DNA of 64,000 nt from Thermohalobaculum sp965263335 (lineage in GTDB: Bacteria; Pseudomonadota; Alphaproteobacteria; Rhodobacterales; Rhodobacteraceae). Location: the NCBI GenBank assembly GCA_965263335.1, contig CBDHHE010000001.1, forward strand, positions 3,782,001 through 3,846,000, in the 5' to 3' direction. Positions 8,918-17,320 of this stretch are shown here, piece after piece. Every line of letters starts with the position of its first letter. Within the stretch, counting starts at the first letter, position 1. A model generated the notes under the pieces. It ran no database searches and had not been told where the DNA came from. It saw nothing but the letters and a program-made list of their open reading frames with translations. Both the position numbers and the translations under genes were made by a program.

Positions 8918-9403
8918 TCAGCGATCAACCGCGCCCGGCGCGCTTGACGCGACGCACGAGCCGCGCATCCCGTCATCGCGCGTCCAGACCTGACTGCGAC
9001 CGAGAAGCGACAGGCCGACGTAGCCTCGCACAGTCAAGCGATCATCGGCCACATCCTCGATCTTGAAACTGAAGCTGCGGCCGTCGCGCGTGGAGTAGAT
9101 CTCCCCGTCCTCCCACACACCGGGACTGCTGCGCGTCAATCCCATGATCAGTGGCAGCCGGCAGAGGAGACGGCTGCGCTGCGCGACATCGGGGTTCTTC
9201 TCGTCGCGCTTTGGACGTCCCTCGGTGTCAAACGGGTTCCGAAGCCAGACAAGCCTGCCGCAGGCCAACTCCCCGCACGGTTCGATCTCGATGACTGCCT
9301 TGCCGTTCTCCACCAACCAGCGCCCGAAGGCTGGATCGGCAGTTGCCGGTGTGGACAGAACCGCGGCTGCTATCATCAGGCAAAGGGCGCGGAGCATGTC
9401 CAT
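8918..9403 (-). CDS. secreted DUF2147 family protein
   Basis: A 161-residue protein with a Sec signal peptide (LRALCLMIAAAVLSTPATA) and a DUF2147 beta-barrel-like domain. Typical traits are the opening FGRWLVENGKAVIEIEPCG, CGRLVWLRNPFD, GEIYSTRDGRSFSFKI and the closing LTVRGYVGLSLLGRSQVWTR. Two cysteines (CGELACGR) lie early in the domain. The family is periplasmic and of unknown function, often listed near envelope-maintenance genes. It lies 64 bases upstream of pheS on the same strand. Confidence 0.88.
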   Translation of the reverse strand: MDMLRALCLMIAAAVLSTPATADPAFGRWLVENGKAVIEIEPCGELACGRLVWLRNPFDTEGRPKRDEKNPDVAQRSRLLCRLPLIMGLTRSSPGVWEDGEIYSTRDGRSFSFKIEDVADDRLTVRGYVGLSLLGRSQVWTRDDGMRGSCVASSAPGAVDR

Positions 9404-9475
9404 CCTTGGAGAGTTGGCGTGAACATCACAGGCTCTAGGTCGGCGCCACGGGTGGGCAGGTCAAGGCCGTTCGGG

Positions 9476-10231
9476 TCACTGTTCGATCAAAGGCTCGCGA
9501 TGTCCGCTACTTGTTGCGAGGCTGCTCCGATGAGATGCAGCGCTTGCAAGAAGTGTCAGTTCCGCAGGGTGGACCACCCCGTGCGGCGCTTTTGGACGAG
9601 ATGGTGCAAGCCCCGCCGTCCTTGCGAGCAGAAGTGCGCTTAGCCAGGCGCCTGAACGGTTCGCATGGTAACCGTCGCTTGCATACAGGTCGATGCCCTC
9701 CGCCAGTCTCCATGCCTGCCCAACAGGTGCCACGAACCATCCCGGTGAACCTCGCCAGCGCGCGTAGTGCCCGGATACAAGTTCCATCATTGCGCCGGGG
9801 TCTGACGGCATGCCTCGTCGACGATAAAGCGCATGACCCGCCCGCCGCGGCCAGGTCTCGAAGAGCACCCGCACCGGTGGCCCGTGTTCCCCAAACCGGT
9901 TGATGGCTTCAATCGATCGCTGCCGGGCCTCCTCGGTGAGCGCAACCGTCGAGTGATCCTGAAGCACGAGAACATCGGGATGGAGCTCGGCGATCGCTGC
10001 CAATCCCGTATCGAGCTGGTGCGTCAGACTTGCGCCATTGCGGGTCAGCCGGTGCGTCAGGAGTTCATGGCCAGACTGAGCCGCAATCTCCGCAAAGAGA
10101 CTTGGGATGTCGTGCTCAGCGGTGAACGAATTGCCGATGAACAGAACGCGTCGAAGCTCTCCGGTCCAAGCAGGGTGTGCTGCTGCACCGAACAGCAGGG
10201 CCAGGGCCGTGCGCCGCCGGAGTGACGTCAC
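9476..10231 (-). CDS. secreted SGNH/GDSL-like hydrolase
   Basis: A 251-residue protein with a short signal-like start (RRRTALALLFGAAAHPAWT) followed by RRVLFIGNSFTAEHDIP, in which GNSFT replaces the classical GDS block I. RNGASL may supply the block III asparagine, and DGYHAN near residue 195 supplies the Asp-x-x-His of block V, so all four SGNH catalytic positions can be proposed. Such enzymes are esterases or deacetylases; the substrate is unknown. The GTG start at 10231 overlaps the stop of the oligoendopeptidase as GTGA, indicating one transcript. Confidence 0.78.
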   Translation of the reverse strand: MTSLRRRTALALLFGAAAHPAWTGELRRVLFIGNSFTAEHDIPSLFAEIAAQSGHELLTHRLTRNGASLTHQLDTGLAAIAELHPDVLVLQDHSTVALTEEARQRSIEAINRFGEHGPPVRVLFETWPRRAGHALYRRRGMPSDPGAMMELVSGHYARWRGSPGWFVAPVGQAWRLAEGIDLYASDGYHANRSGAWLSALLLARTAGLAPSRPKAPHGVVHPAELTLLASAASHRSSLATSSGHREPLIEQ

Positions 10232-12072
10232 TCCATGGTCTCGAGCTCGTCGATCATCTGCGATATCAGGCTGAGACCCTTGTCCCAGAACGCAGGATCA
10301 GAGGCGTCAAGACCGAACGGCGCCAGAAGCTCCTTGTGGTGCTTGGTCCCGCCGGCCGCGAGCATGTCGAAATAGCGTTCCTGAAACCCCGCCTCGCCGT
10401 TCGCATAGACGGCGTACAGTGCATTCACCAAACCGTCGCCGAAGGCGTAGGCGTAGACGTAGAAGGGAGAGTGGATGAAGTGCGGAATGTATGCCCAGAA
10501 GTTCTCGTACCCTTCGGCTAGGTTGATCGCGGGGCCTAGGCTTTCGGTCTGGACTGCCATCCAGATTTCCCCGAGCTGTTGCGCGGTCAGTTCTCCCTCG
10601 CGGCGTGCGGCATGCACCCGCAATTCGAACTCGTAGAACGCGATCTGGCGCACCACGGTGTTGATCATGTCCTCAACTTTGCCCGCAAGCATGGTCTTGC
10701 GGATTGCAGGGTCGGTTTCCGCGTCGAGGAGCTTGCGGAAGGTCAACATCTCGCCAAACACACTCGCCGTTTCGGCAAGCGTGAGGGGCGTGCGGCTCAA
10801 GAGCTCGCCCTGAGCTGCGGCGAGTCTCTGGTGCACGCCATGCCCGAGCTCATGGGCAAGCGTCATCACATCCCTCGGTTTGCCCTGATAGTTCAGCATC
10901 ACATAGGGGTGCACGTCAGACACCGTCGGGTGCGCAAATGCGCCAGGCGCCTTGCCGGGCTTGATGCCTGCATCGATCCAACCGAGATCGAAGAACGGTT
11001 CGGCAAGCTCCGCCATGCGCGGTGCGAAGCCGGCATACGCATCGAGCACCGTCTTCCTCGCATCGGCCCAGACGATGACGCGGTCGTCGCTTTCCGGCAG
11101 CGGGGCATTTCTGTCCCAGTACTCGAGCTTCTCCAGTCCGAGCCAGCGAGCTTTCATGGCATAGTAGCGATGCGACAGCCTGGGATACGCCTCCATGACG
11201 GCCTGGCGGAGCGCATCGACAACTTCCGGCTCCACCTGGTTGGCCAGATGGCGCCCGAACTCGGGTGTCGGCAGCTTGCGCCAGCGGTCCTCGACTTCTT
11301 TCTCCTTGGCCAGGGTGTTGGTGATCCGGGTGAACAACCGGATGTTCCGCGAGAGCACGTCAGCAACGGCTCTGCCACCGGCCTCGCGGCGGGACCGGTC
11401 CGCGCTCGAGAGCAAGTTGAGCGTGGCCTCCAATCCCAGTGGCGTCTCCTCGCCGTCCACGTCGAACTCGAGGCCTGCCATCGTTTCGTCGAACAACCGG
11501 TTCCACGCCGAGGCACCGACCACGGACTGATCGTGCAAGAACTTTTCAAGCTCATCCGAGAGCTGGTAGGGCTTCAGCGCTCGCAACCGCTCGAGCCAGG
11601 GTCGGTACCGCGCGAGCTTCTCGTTGCTGTCGATACATGTCTTCAGATGCGCCTCCTCGAGCCGGTTGAGCTCGAGCGAAAAGAAGACCAGCGGCTGGGT
11701 GCAGTCCGTCACACGTGCCTGAGAATCGCCCAGGAACTTCGCGCGTTGCGGGTCTTGCGTGTTCTGCTGATAGAGCAATCCGGCATACGACATGATCCGG
11801 CCCAGAACCCGCTCGATGTCTTCGTAAGCCGTGATCGCTTCGCCGAGACCTGCGCCATCCAGATCAGACAGTTTGCCCTCGTATCGCTTGTTGAATGCAG
11901 CACAGTCCCTTTCAACCTGCGCGAAGTCTGCTTCGAGCGCCGCGCTGTCCATGCTGGCATAGAGATCACTGAGGTCCCATTCAGGGAGGTCGCCGAGATC
12001 GGTGGTCTCGGCCTGTGATTCTGGTGCACGTGCCATGTGGATGAATGTTCGGGCAAGGACCGGCTCAGTCAT
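10228..12072 (-). CDS. pepF: M3 family oligoendopeptidase F
   Basis: A 614-residue cytoplasmic zinc metallopeptidase that cleaves short peptides. The M3 zinc motif HExGH is visible as TLAHELGHGVHQRLA, with the downstream glutamate in TLAETASVFGEM. The N-terminal half is the family helical domain (DLPEWDLSDLYASMDS), and HSPFYVYAYAFGDGLVNALY near the end is typical of PepF. AGGAAG lies six bases before the ATG at 12072. It is the first gene of a two-gene unit with the overlapping SGNH hydrolase. Confidence 0.93.
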   Translation of the reverse strand: MTEPVLARTFIHMARAPESQAETTDLGDLPEWDLSDLYASMDSAALEADFAQVERDCAAFNKRYEGKLSDLDGAGLGEAITAYEDIERVLGRIMSYAGLLYQQNTQDPQRAKFLGDSQARVTDCTQPLVFFSLELNRLEEAHLKTCIDSNEKLARYRPWLERLRALKPYQLSDELEKFLHDQSVVGASAWNRLFDETMAGLEFDVDGEETPLGLEATLNLLSSADRSRREAGGRAVADVLSRNIRLFTRITNTLAKEKEVEDRWRKLPTPEFGRHLANQVEPEVVDALRQAVMEAYPRLSHRYYAMKARWLGLEKLEYWDRNAPLPESDDRVIVWADARKTVLDAYAGFAPRMAELAEPFFDLGWIDAGIKPGKAPGAFAHPTVSDVHPYVMLNYQGKPRDVMTLAHELGHGVHQRLAAAQGELLSRTPLTLAETASVFGEMLTFRKLLDAETDPAIRKTMLAGKVEDMINTVVRQIAFYEFELRVHAARREGELTAQQLGEIWMAVQTESLGPAINLAEGYENFWAYIPHFIHSPFYVYAYAFGDGLVNALYAVYANGEAGFQERYFDMLAAGGTKHHKELLAPFGLDASDPAFWDKGLSLISQMIDELETME

Positions 12073-12151
12073 GACAACTTCCTATCGATGGTTTGCCGAG
12101 GGATAGCCCAGAGGTGGTGATCCCGTACCCTGACGGATCGTCTCATCCAGG

Positions 12152-12499
12152 CTAGGTGCGAATTCCCTCTTCCGGAACTGGCTCGTCGTTCGGTGCCTCT
12201 GGCTCTGGGGCGTAGTCCGGTGCATCCGGCCTGCGGCGAATGATGATGTCGCCGTTCGGCAGGACCTCGGGCTTCTGGTAGTGACGGATATCGTCGATAT
12301 CCCCAAGCGTGTCGTAAAGCGATCTCAGGTCGTCGAGAGCGGGTTTCATATCGTCCATGAAATCACGCAGGGTCCGATCGAGTTGCTCCGGAAGGCGCAG
12401 TTCGGGTGTACTGGGCACCTGTTGCGCCAAGACGGGAGGTGCCGCCAAGGCCGTCAGCAATGGCGTCAGACAGATCAGTCCGAGATGGCGATTCTTCAT
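12152..12499 (-). CDS. small periplasmic protein with LPNGDIIIRR motif (often mislabelled AAA+ ATPase)
   Basis: A 115-residue protein: signal peptide (MKNRHLGLICLTPLLTALAA, cleavage near VLAQ), an amphipathic helical middle (LDRTLRDFMDDMKPALDDLR) and the conserved tail PEVLPNGDIIIRRRPDAP followed by an acidic, proline-rich end. I recall the same tail in short Rhodobacteraceae proteins that databases call AAA+ family ATPase, yet there is no Walker A or B motif here. The ATG at 12499 is preferred over upstream codons because it begins the signal peptide. Function unknown; it lies between the pepF unit and the OmpA lipoprotein, all on the minus strand. Confidence 0.75.
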   Translation of the reverse strand: MKNRHLGLICLTPLLTALAAPPVLAQQVPSTPELRLPEQLDRTLRDFMDDMKPALDDLRSLYDTLGDIDDIRHYQKPEVLPNGDIIIRRRPDAPDYAPEPEAPNDEPVPEEGIRT

Positions 12500-12593
12500 G
12501 GCTGCCTCTCGCTGCGCTTGCACCTTGAATGTGGGGCACTGAAGGTGCTTGCGCAACGCATCGCTTTGCAAACATGGCGCAGACGGTGCAGTT

Positions 12594-12631
12594 GAAAAGA
12601 AAACCGCCCCGTGCCGGTGGCACGAGGCGGT
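12594..12631 (-). terminator. intrinsic terminator after the OmpA-type lipoprotein gene
   Basis: An inverted repeat pairs 12603-12608 with 12626-12631 and 12610-12615 with 12619-12624 (one internal mismatch, 3-base loop). Read on the minus strand, it is followed by a T-rich run (TTTTCTTTTC) at 12594-12603, so it should terminate transcription of the gene ending at 12658. Confidence 0.75.
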
Positions 12632-12657
12632 CGGGATACTGGTAGATCGTGCGTCGA

Positions 12658-13485
12658 TTACTTCGAGAGCGTGATCTCGACACGACGGTTGAGCGGCTCG
12701 CGCACACCGTCAGCAGTCGCCTTCGCGGGATCGTTTTCCGACCGACCGGCGAGTGTCATGCTGCCGCGATCCAATCCGCGCTCGACGAGAGCATCGGCGA
12801 CGCGGGTCGCGCGACGTTCAGACAGGCCCTGGTTGTAGGTAACCGAACCAACGCGGTCGGCGTGACCAACGACCGAAAGTGCCGTGGCACTCATCGACTG
12901 CACAGCCGAAACGACTTCGTCGAGCGTTGCACGCGCGCGATCAGTCAGGTTCGTCCGGTCAAAGCCAAAGTAGACGACGAAGTTTGCCGGGCCGCTCACG
13001 CCACAGGCTGCGAGCGCTTCGTCGAGGAGCGCTTTTGCATCGGCAGGTGTGATGCAGAAGGTGTCGCCGCCACGAAGTGCCTCGAGGTACTGATCCCACA
13101 TGACCTGTGCACGGGCACAGGCTTCAGGACGCGCGTCCTTGTTGGCATTGATCGTGTCCACGACCTGCTGATAGAGCGCTTGCGCGTCGCCATTGACCCC
13201 CAACTGGTCAGGCGACCAAGGTGCAGGCGCCGAGCCCGCTTCCGCCTGCTTCGCTTTCGCGATGTAGGCTGTCGAATTCAACCACAATACATCATTGAAT
13301 GCCGCACGACGCGCGACTTCGGTGTACTCGCTGGCCAGCGCGCCGGTGAAACCCGAACCGCCGTGGTCAGCCTTAAGATACCGCTCGGCGCCGAATGTTG
13401 CACCAAGAGACGCGCCGGGCAGGTTCGAACAGCCCGCAATGGCGAGCGCCGTCGACCCCAACAGCATCAGAGTAACAGTTTTCAT
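12658..13485 (-). CDS. OmpA family outer-membrane lipoprotein
   Basis: A 275-residue protein with a lipoprotein signal peptide ending in the lipobox LAIAGC, so the mature protein probably starts at the cysteine near residue 18. Residues about 25-155 are a helical region with no domain I recognise. The C-terminal 110 residues form an OmpA-like peptidoglycan-binding domain: YFGFDRTNLTDRARATLDEV, VVGHADRVGSVTYNQGLSER, RATRVADALVERG and the closing NRRVEITLSK. It is likely an envelope anchor related to Pal but with a different N-terminal domain. A 300-base divergent intergenic region separates it from the sigma-54 regulator. Confidence 0.9.
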   Translation of the reverse strand: MKTVTLMLLGSTALAIAGCSNLPGASLGATFGAERYLKADHGGSGFTGALASEYTEVARRAAFNDVLWLNSTAYIAKAKQAEAGSAPAPWSPDQLGVNGDAQALYQQVVDTINANKDARPEACARAQVMWDQYLEALRGGDTFCITPADAKALLDEALAACGVSGPANFVVYFGFDRTNLTDRARATLDEVVSAVQSMSATALSVVGHADRVGSVTYNQGLSERRATRVADALVERGLDRGSMTLAGRSENDPAKATADGVREPLNRRVEITLSK

Positions 13486-13804
13486 CCCTCTCTCCGTTCT
13501 GAATAAGGGCGCCGCTGCTCACGTGCCCTGCCAGATGACCTCAGCTTGACGCCGTTTTGACTTCATGCCCTCTGACATGGATCACGACGAAGCACAATCA
13601 CGTTCAACGACAAACTCGCCCACCTTCCGCAGTTTATTGCTGCCGTAGCAGATAGACAACAGTTGCGTCGCGCGTTTGGTTGCACACAAACGTTAACGAA
13701 AGTTCCAACGATCAAAGTGGCCCATTACCAGAGGCTTGGTGACACAATATCAACCATCGTGGATTTCTATGCGCGGCTAACACATGGAAGCTGGCCGCTC
13801 ACAT
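13486..13804. promoter_or_regulatory. divergent intergenic region between the OmpA lipoprotein and the sigma-54 regulator
   Basis: About 320 bases without a gene. It must hold the promoters for both divergent genes. It is less GC-rich than its surroundings around 13600-13770 and contains the short palindrome GTTAAC at 13692-13697. I see no convincing -24/-12 sigma-54 promoter, tRNA or terminator. Confidence 0.35.
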
Positions 13805-15235
13805 ATGGACATTCACATTCTCGTCGCAGATGACGACGCTCAGCAGCAGCGCTATCTCGCGGCGATCCTCAAGGCGTCGGGATACGTCGTTACCTGCGCG
13901 TCCGGCGGGCGGGAGGTGGTGCGTCTTCTGAGCGATCCTGCTCTGGCGCGGTTCGACTTGTTGCTTCTCGATGTGCACATGCCCGATTTGGATGGGATCG
14001 AGGTGCTGCAACGTCTTCGTGCCGCTGGACACAAAGTGCCGGTGCTCGTCCTCACGTCGGATGGATCAATCGGTCGTGCGGTTGAGGCCATGCGCGCGGG
14101 AGCCAGTGATTTCCTGGTGAAGCCAGCCGCGCCCGAAAGGCTTGATTTCTCAATCCGGAACGCGCTGACGTTGTCGGAACTTTCAAGCGAAGTGCGACGG
14201 CTCACGCAGCGCGAGGAAAACAGGCTTTCCTTCGATGATCTTGTCGCCGTTTCTCCCGCAACTCGGGAAGTGATCGCACTCGCACGCCGTGTCGCGGGTT
14301 CGGACATCCCCGTCCTGATCGAGGGGGAATCAGGTACCGGCAAAGAAGTCTTCGCCCGTGCGATTCATGGCTCCAGTGACCGCGCCGGCGCGCCGTTCGT
14401 CGCGGTGAACTGTGGTGCGCTGCCTGCGCATCTGATCGAATCCATCCTGTTTGGCCACGAGAAGGGCGCGTTCACAGGTGCCGTTGCGCGGCGCGCTGGA
14501 AAGTTTCAGGAGGCGAGCGGGGGCACGTTGTTCCTCGACGAGATCGGAGAGCTGCCGCTCGAAGCGCAGGTCAAATTGCTGCGCGCCATTCAATCGAGCG
14601 AAGTGGATCCGCTTGGGGCACGAGAGCCGGTCAAAGTCGACATTAGACTGGTCTCCGCGTCCAACCGTGACCTGCGGGCGATGGTCGGTGACGGAACGTT
14701 CCGCGAGGACCTCTTCTATCGATTGAGTGTCTTCCCGCTCACGCTGCCGCCGCTGAGAGAACGACGCGACGATCTGCCGGCGCTCGCCCGCATGTTCTTG
14801 AAGCGTTTCGCGGCGGCGGAGAACTCAGCGGTCAACGGCTTCGAGGCCGACGCAATGGAATTGATCGCCCACGCCCAGTGGCCGGGGAATGTGCGTCAAC
14901 TCGAGAACACGATCCATCGTGCCGTGGTGATGTCAGATGGTCCGTTGATCGGTTTGCCTGCGTTGACGCTTTCCGGCGATGCGGCGCCAGAAACACAGAC
15001 ACAGTCACACGCCGGGGAAGAAGCAACGGGCGCCACGGAATCACACGACTGTGTGTCGTTGCTCCGAGGTGATGGCCACAGCCGGCGCTTGATCGATATT
15101 GAAGCAGAAGCGATCACGCGCGCGCTGGCGCTTTATCGCGGCAGGATGAGCGAGACCGCGCGACGACTGGGGATAGGCCGGTCGACACTCTACCGCAAGA
15201 TCGAAGAATTCCAGATCGGAAAAGGCGCTGACTGA
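13805..15235 (+). CDS. sigma-54-dependent response regulator (NtrC family), orphan
   Basis: A 476-residue activator with three domains. An N-terminal receiver (HILVADDDAQQQRY, phospho-acceptor Asp in LLLLDVHMPD) is followed by an AAA+ domain with Walker A GESGTGKEVFARA, the sigma-54 contact loop GAFTGA and Walker B GTLFLDEIGELP. A Fis-type helix-turn-helix ends the protein (ETARRLGIGRSTLYRKIEEF). All residues needed for phosphorylation and open-complex formation are present. No histidine kinase is adjacent, so the partner is unknown. The ATG at 13805 starts directly at the receiver; an in-frame ATG at 13784 would add seven residues, and neither has a strong ribosome-binding site. Confidence 0.93.
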   Translation: MDIHILVADDDAQQQRYLAAILKASGYVVTCASGGREVVRLLSDPALARFDLLLLDVHMPDLDGIEVLQRLRAAGHKVPVLVLTSDGSIGRAVEAMRAGASDFLVKPAAPERLDFSIRNALTLSELSSEVRRLTQREENRLSFDDLVAVSPATREVIALARRVAGSDIPVLIEGESGTGKEVFARAIHGSSDRAGAPFVAVNCGALPAHLIESILFGHEKGAFTGAVARRAGKFQEASGGTLFLDEIGELPLEAQVKLLRAIQSSEVDPLGAREPVKVDIRLVSASNRDLRAMVGDGTFREDLFYRLSVFPLTLPPLRERRDDLPALARMFLKRFAAAENSAVNGFEADAMELIAHAQWPGNVRQLENTIHRAVVMSDGPLIGLPALTLSGDAAPETQTQSHAGEEATGATESHDCVSLLRGDGHSRRLIDIEAEAITRALALYRGRMSETARRLGIGRSTLYRKIEEFQIGKGAD

Positions 15236-15268
15236 CTGCGTGCGTCGCCTTACGACATCGCTGCGCAG

Positions 15269-15529
15269 TTACCGGCCCATGCCCAGCGCCGAGAGATACA
15301 GATCGAGCATCGCTTCCTCTTCTTCGCGCTCCTCGGTTGGTTTCTTTCTCAGCGAGACCACCCGACGAAGCGTGCGTGTGTCGAACCCGTTCGCCTTCGC
15401 CTCCGCATAAACTTCCTTCACCTGCTCCGCGACTTCCTTTCTTTCCTCTTCGAGCCGTTCGATCCGCTCGACGATGGATCGCAACTGTCCGGCGGCAACA
15501 GTGACCGATCCGGCGGTCTCATCGTTCAT
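15269..15529 (-). CDS. gapR: GapR-type DNA-binding protein (DUF2312)
   Basis: An 86-residue protein that is mostly coiled coil: LRSIVERIERLEEERKEVAE, VKEVYAEAKANGFDTRTLRR, then REEEEAMLDLYLSALG. This is the DUF2312/UPF0335 family, whose Caulobacter member GapR binds overtwisted DNA ahead of replication and transcription and stimulates topoisomerases. Length and motif order agree with the family. It is convergent with the sigma-54 regulator, with a 33-base gap. Confidence 0.92.
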   Translation of the reverse strand: MNDETAGSVTVAAGQLRSIVERIERLEEERKEVAEQVKEVYAEAKANGFDTRTLRRVVSLRKKPTEEREEEEAMLDLYLSALGMGR

Positions 15530-15633
15530 TTGGGGTATCCTTGTGATCTTGGGGAGAATCCTGCTGTGTCAGGGGCGCGGACGATAGCAGCGCTGGCGCG
15601 CGTCGCAACCGATAAGCGGATCTGGCAGGTTGA

Positions 15634-15999
15634 TCATCCAGCTTCAAAGAGTTCGACCGGATTTCCGGCCGGATCGTTGCAGAGAATCTGCCGCCCGCCT
15701 GGACCACTCACGACTTCGTTGCGGAAATGCACGCCGCGCTCGCGCAATTCAGACACCAAGTCGTCTAGGTTCTGGACTCGGACAACGATCCTTGCCCAAC
15801 CTCCCGCAGTTGGCATGGTTCCGTCCGGCATCGGTTTGCTTGCTGAGGCCTTGGGACCTGCCACCCAAAGGTGGAGGTCTCCGCGCGACAGAATTGCCAT
15901 TGCTGGGCCGAATTGCTGTTTTAGTGCGAAGCCCAGGTTCCCGATGTAGAACGCGACAGCCGCGTCGACGTCGTCGACGATGTAGCGCACGTCGGCCAT
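15634..15999 (-). CDS. VOC (glyoxalase/bleomycin-resistance) family protein
   Basis: A 121-residue single-domain vicinal-oxygen-chelate protein: VRYIVDDVDAAVAFYIGNLG, WARIVVRVQNLDDLVSEL and the closing GRQILCNDPAGNPVELFEAG, which carries the usual metal-binding glutamate. The ATG at 15999 has GGAGG just upstream; an earlier in-frame start at 16032 lacks one. The family includes glyoxalases, dioxygenases and resistance proteins, so the substrate is open. It lies immediately downstream (minus strand) of the hydroxyproline-dehydratase-like gene and may be the last gene of that operon. Confidence 0.85.
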   Translation of the reverse strand: MADVRYIVDDVDAAVAFYIGNLGFALKQQFGPAMAILSRGDLHLWVAGPKASASKPMPDGTMPTAGGWARIVVRVQNLDDLVSELRERGVHFRNEVVSGPGGRQILCNDPAGNPVELFEAG

Positions 16000-16051
16000 C
16001 TGACCTCCGATCCCACAGAAGCTGGCGGACAAATCTCGTCGCTAGACTGTA

Positions 16052-17170
16052 TCATGGATTGCCGGTGCCATACACGGCGATCGGATCACCGAGCCGGGAG
16101 ACATCGGGGGTGACACCAAGCCCGGGTGACTCCGGCAGATGCAAGAACCCGTCGCGGTTGCGGGGTCCGCGGCCGCTGGCGATGTCCAGAGCGAGCATGT
16201 CTTGGCAGGCCCACACACCAAGCCGGTTGCCGTCAGGTATGGTTGCCGCCAGATGCAAAGCTTCGGCATCCGCCAGCACCGAGCCTCCTGTTGCCATCAC
16301 GAAGCAGTCGATCCCGTATGCGAGCGCGATGTCGCGCATCCGGGCCGCCCGTGTCAGGCCGCCGACGCGATTGAGCTTGATTCCGAAAATCTCCGCGATC
16401 CCCTCGCTGGCGATACGGACGGCGTCCTGCAGCGTCACCAGAGATTCGTCCACACTGATGGGCGCGGACGTCAACCGGCGTGTGGCCGCAATGTCATCCA
16501 GCGTCTCCCCAGGTTGCTCAACCATGATGCCCAGATCTGCAGTTGTCGTCAGAACGCGCAGTGCCTGCTGACGGCTCCAGGCGCGGTTGACATCGTAGAG
16601 GATGCGTTCGCCCGGCATCTTAGCCGCCTCGATGGTGCGAATGCGCTCGACGTCGCGGTCTGCATCAGCGCCGATCTTGACCGAGTGCACACGATACCCG
16701 CGTGCCCTAAACCCCTCGATTGTCGCGAGCATTTCGTCCGGTGTTCCTGACGACACCGACGAGGCAATGGGGGCAGGTGTCCGGCTGCCACCACCCATGA
16801 CATCGGCAATCGGGCGCCCGGTCTCCTGCCCGATGATGTCCCAGCACGCCATGTCGATCGGGGATTTTGCATAGAGATGGCCTGGCAGGCAGAGGTCCAT
16901 TGTTCGCTCGACTTCGAGAACGTTGCGTGGATCGAGCCCGAGCAGCACGCTTGCCATAGTCTCGATGCCGGCCCGGATGCCCGGACCATGCGCCGGAATA
17001 TAAGTGTGACCCCACGGCGTGCCTTCACCCCAACCGGAAATGCCGCAATCCGTGTCGACACGAACGAAGGTTGCGTCCAGAACGTCAAAGCGTTGCCGCC
17101 CTCCCGAGAGCCAGTAGGGCTTCGTGAGTGGGAGGTCCCGATGCCAAACCGTGATCCGGATGATCTTCAT
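16052..17170 (-). CDS. enolase-superfamily dehydratase, probable cis-3-hydroxy-L-proline dehydratase
   Basis: A 372-residue mandelate-racemase/muconate-lactonizing-type enzyme. It closely matches my memory of the characterised cis-3-hydroxy-L-proline dehydratase of Labrenzia aggregata along its length: PYWLSGGR, GWGEGTPWGHTY, HGPGIRAGIETM, GHLYAKSPIDMACWDI, FGIKLNRVGGLTRAARMRDI and FVMATGGSVLADAEALHLAA. Proposed active-site lysines are in HSVKIG and FGIKLN. Metal ligands are in YDVNR, VEQPGE and SVDES. That enzyme converts cis-3-hydroxy-L-proline to 1-pyrroline-2-carboxylate. It is the distal enzyme of the leftward operon, separated from the preceding gene by 150 bases that contain a long hairpin. 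Confidence 0.85.
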   Translation of the reverse strand: MKIIRITVWHRDLPLTKPYWLSGGRQRFDVLDATFVRVDTDCGISGWGEGTPWGHTYIPAHGPGIRAGIETMASVLLGLDPRNVLEVERTMDLCLPGHLYAKSPIDMACWDIIGQETGRPIADVMGGGSRTPAPIASSVSSGTPDEMLATIEGFRARGYRVHSVKIGADADRDVERIRTIEAAKMPGERILYDVNRAWSRQQALRVLTTTADLGIMVEQPGETLDDIAATRRLTSAPISVDESLVTLQDAVRIASEGIAEIFGIKLNRVGGLTRAARMRDIALAYGIDCFVMATGGSVLADAEALHLAATIPDGNRLGVWACQDMLALDIASGRGPRNRDGFLHLPESPGLGVTPDVSRLGDPIAVYGTGNP

Positions 17171-17181
17171 AGCGGGTCTGC

Positions 17182-17230
17182 CCCGAAAGCCTGTGGGCGG
17201 CGCAGGTGAGGTCGTCCTGCGGCTTTCGGG
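17182..17230 (-). promoter_or_regulatory. long leader hairpin just upstream of the hydroxyproline-dehydratase-like gene
   Basis: A perfect 10-base inverted repeat (17182-17191 with 17221-17230) encloses a second 5-base stem (17202-17206 with 17216-17220) that stacks directly on one arm. On the minus-strand transcript the structure ends 11 bases before the ATG at 17170. It has no trailing U tract, so it looks like a processing, stability or translation-control element between two operon genes rather than a terminator. Confidence 0.55.
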
Positions 17231-17320
17231 AGCCGTCTGCGCGTGAGGCGCGCGCCGGGGGAACGTTGTCCGGAATGGGCTCCAAGTATCGCCCAGCCCT
17301 TGATCGCGGTGACGAACATC

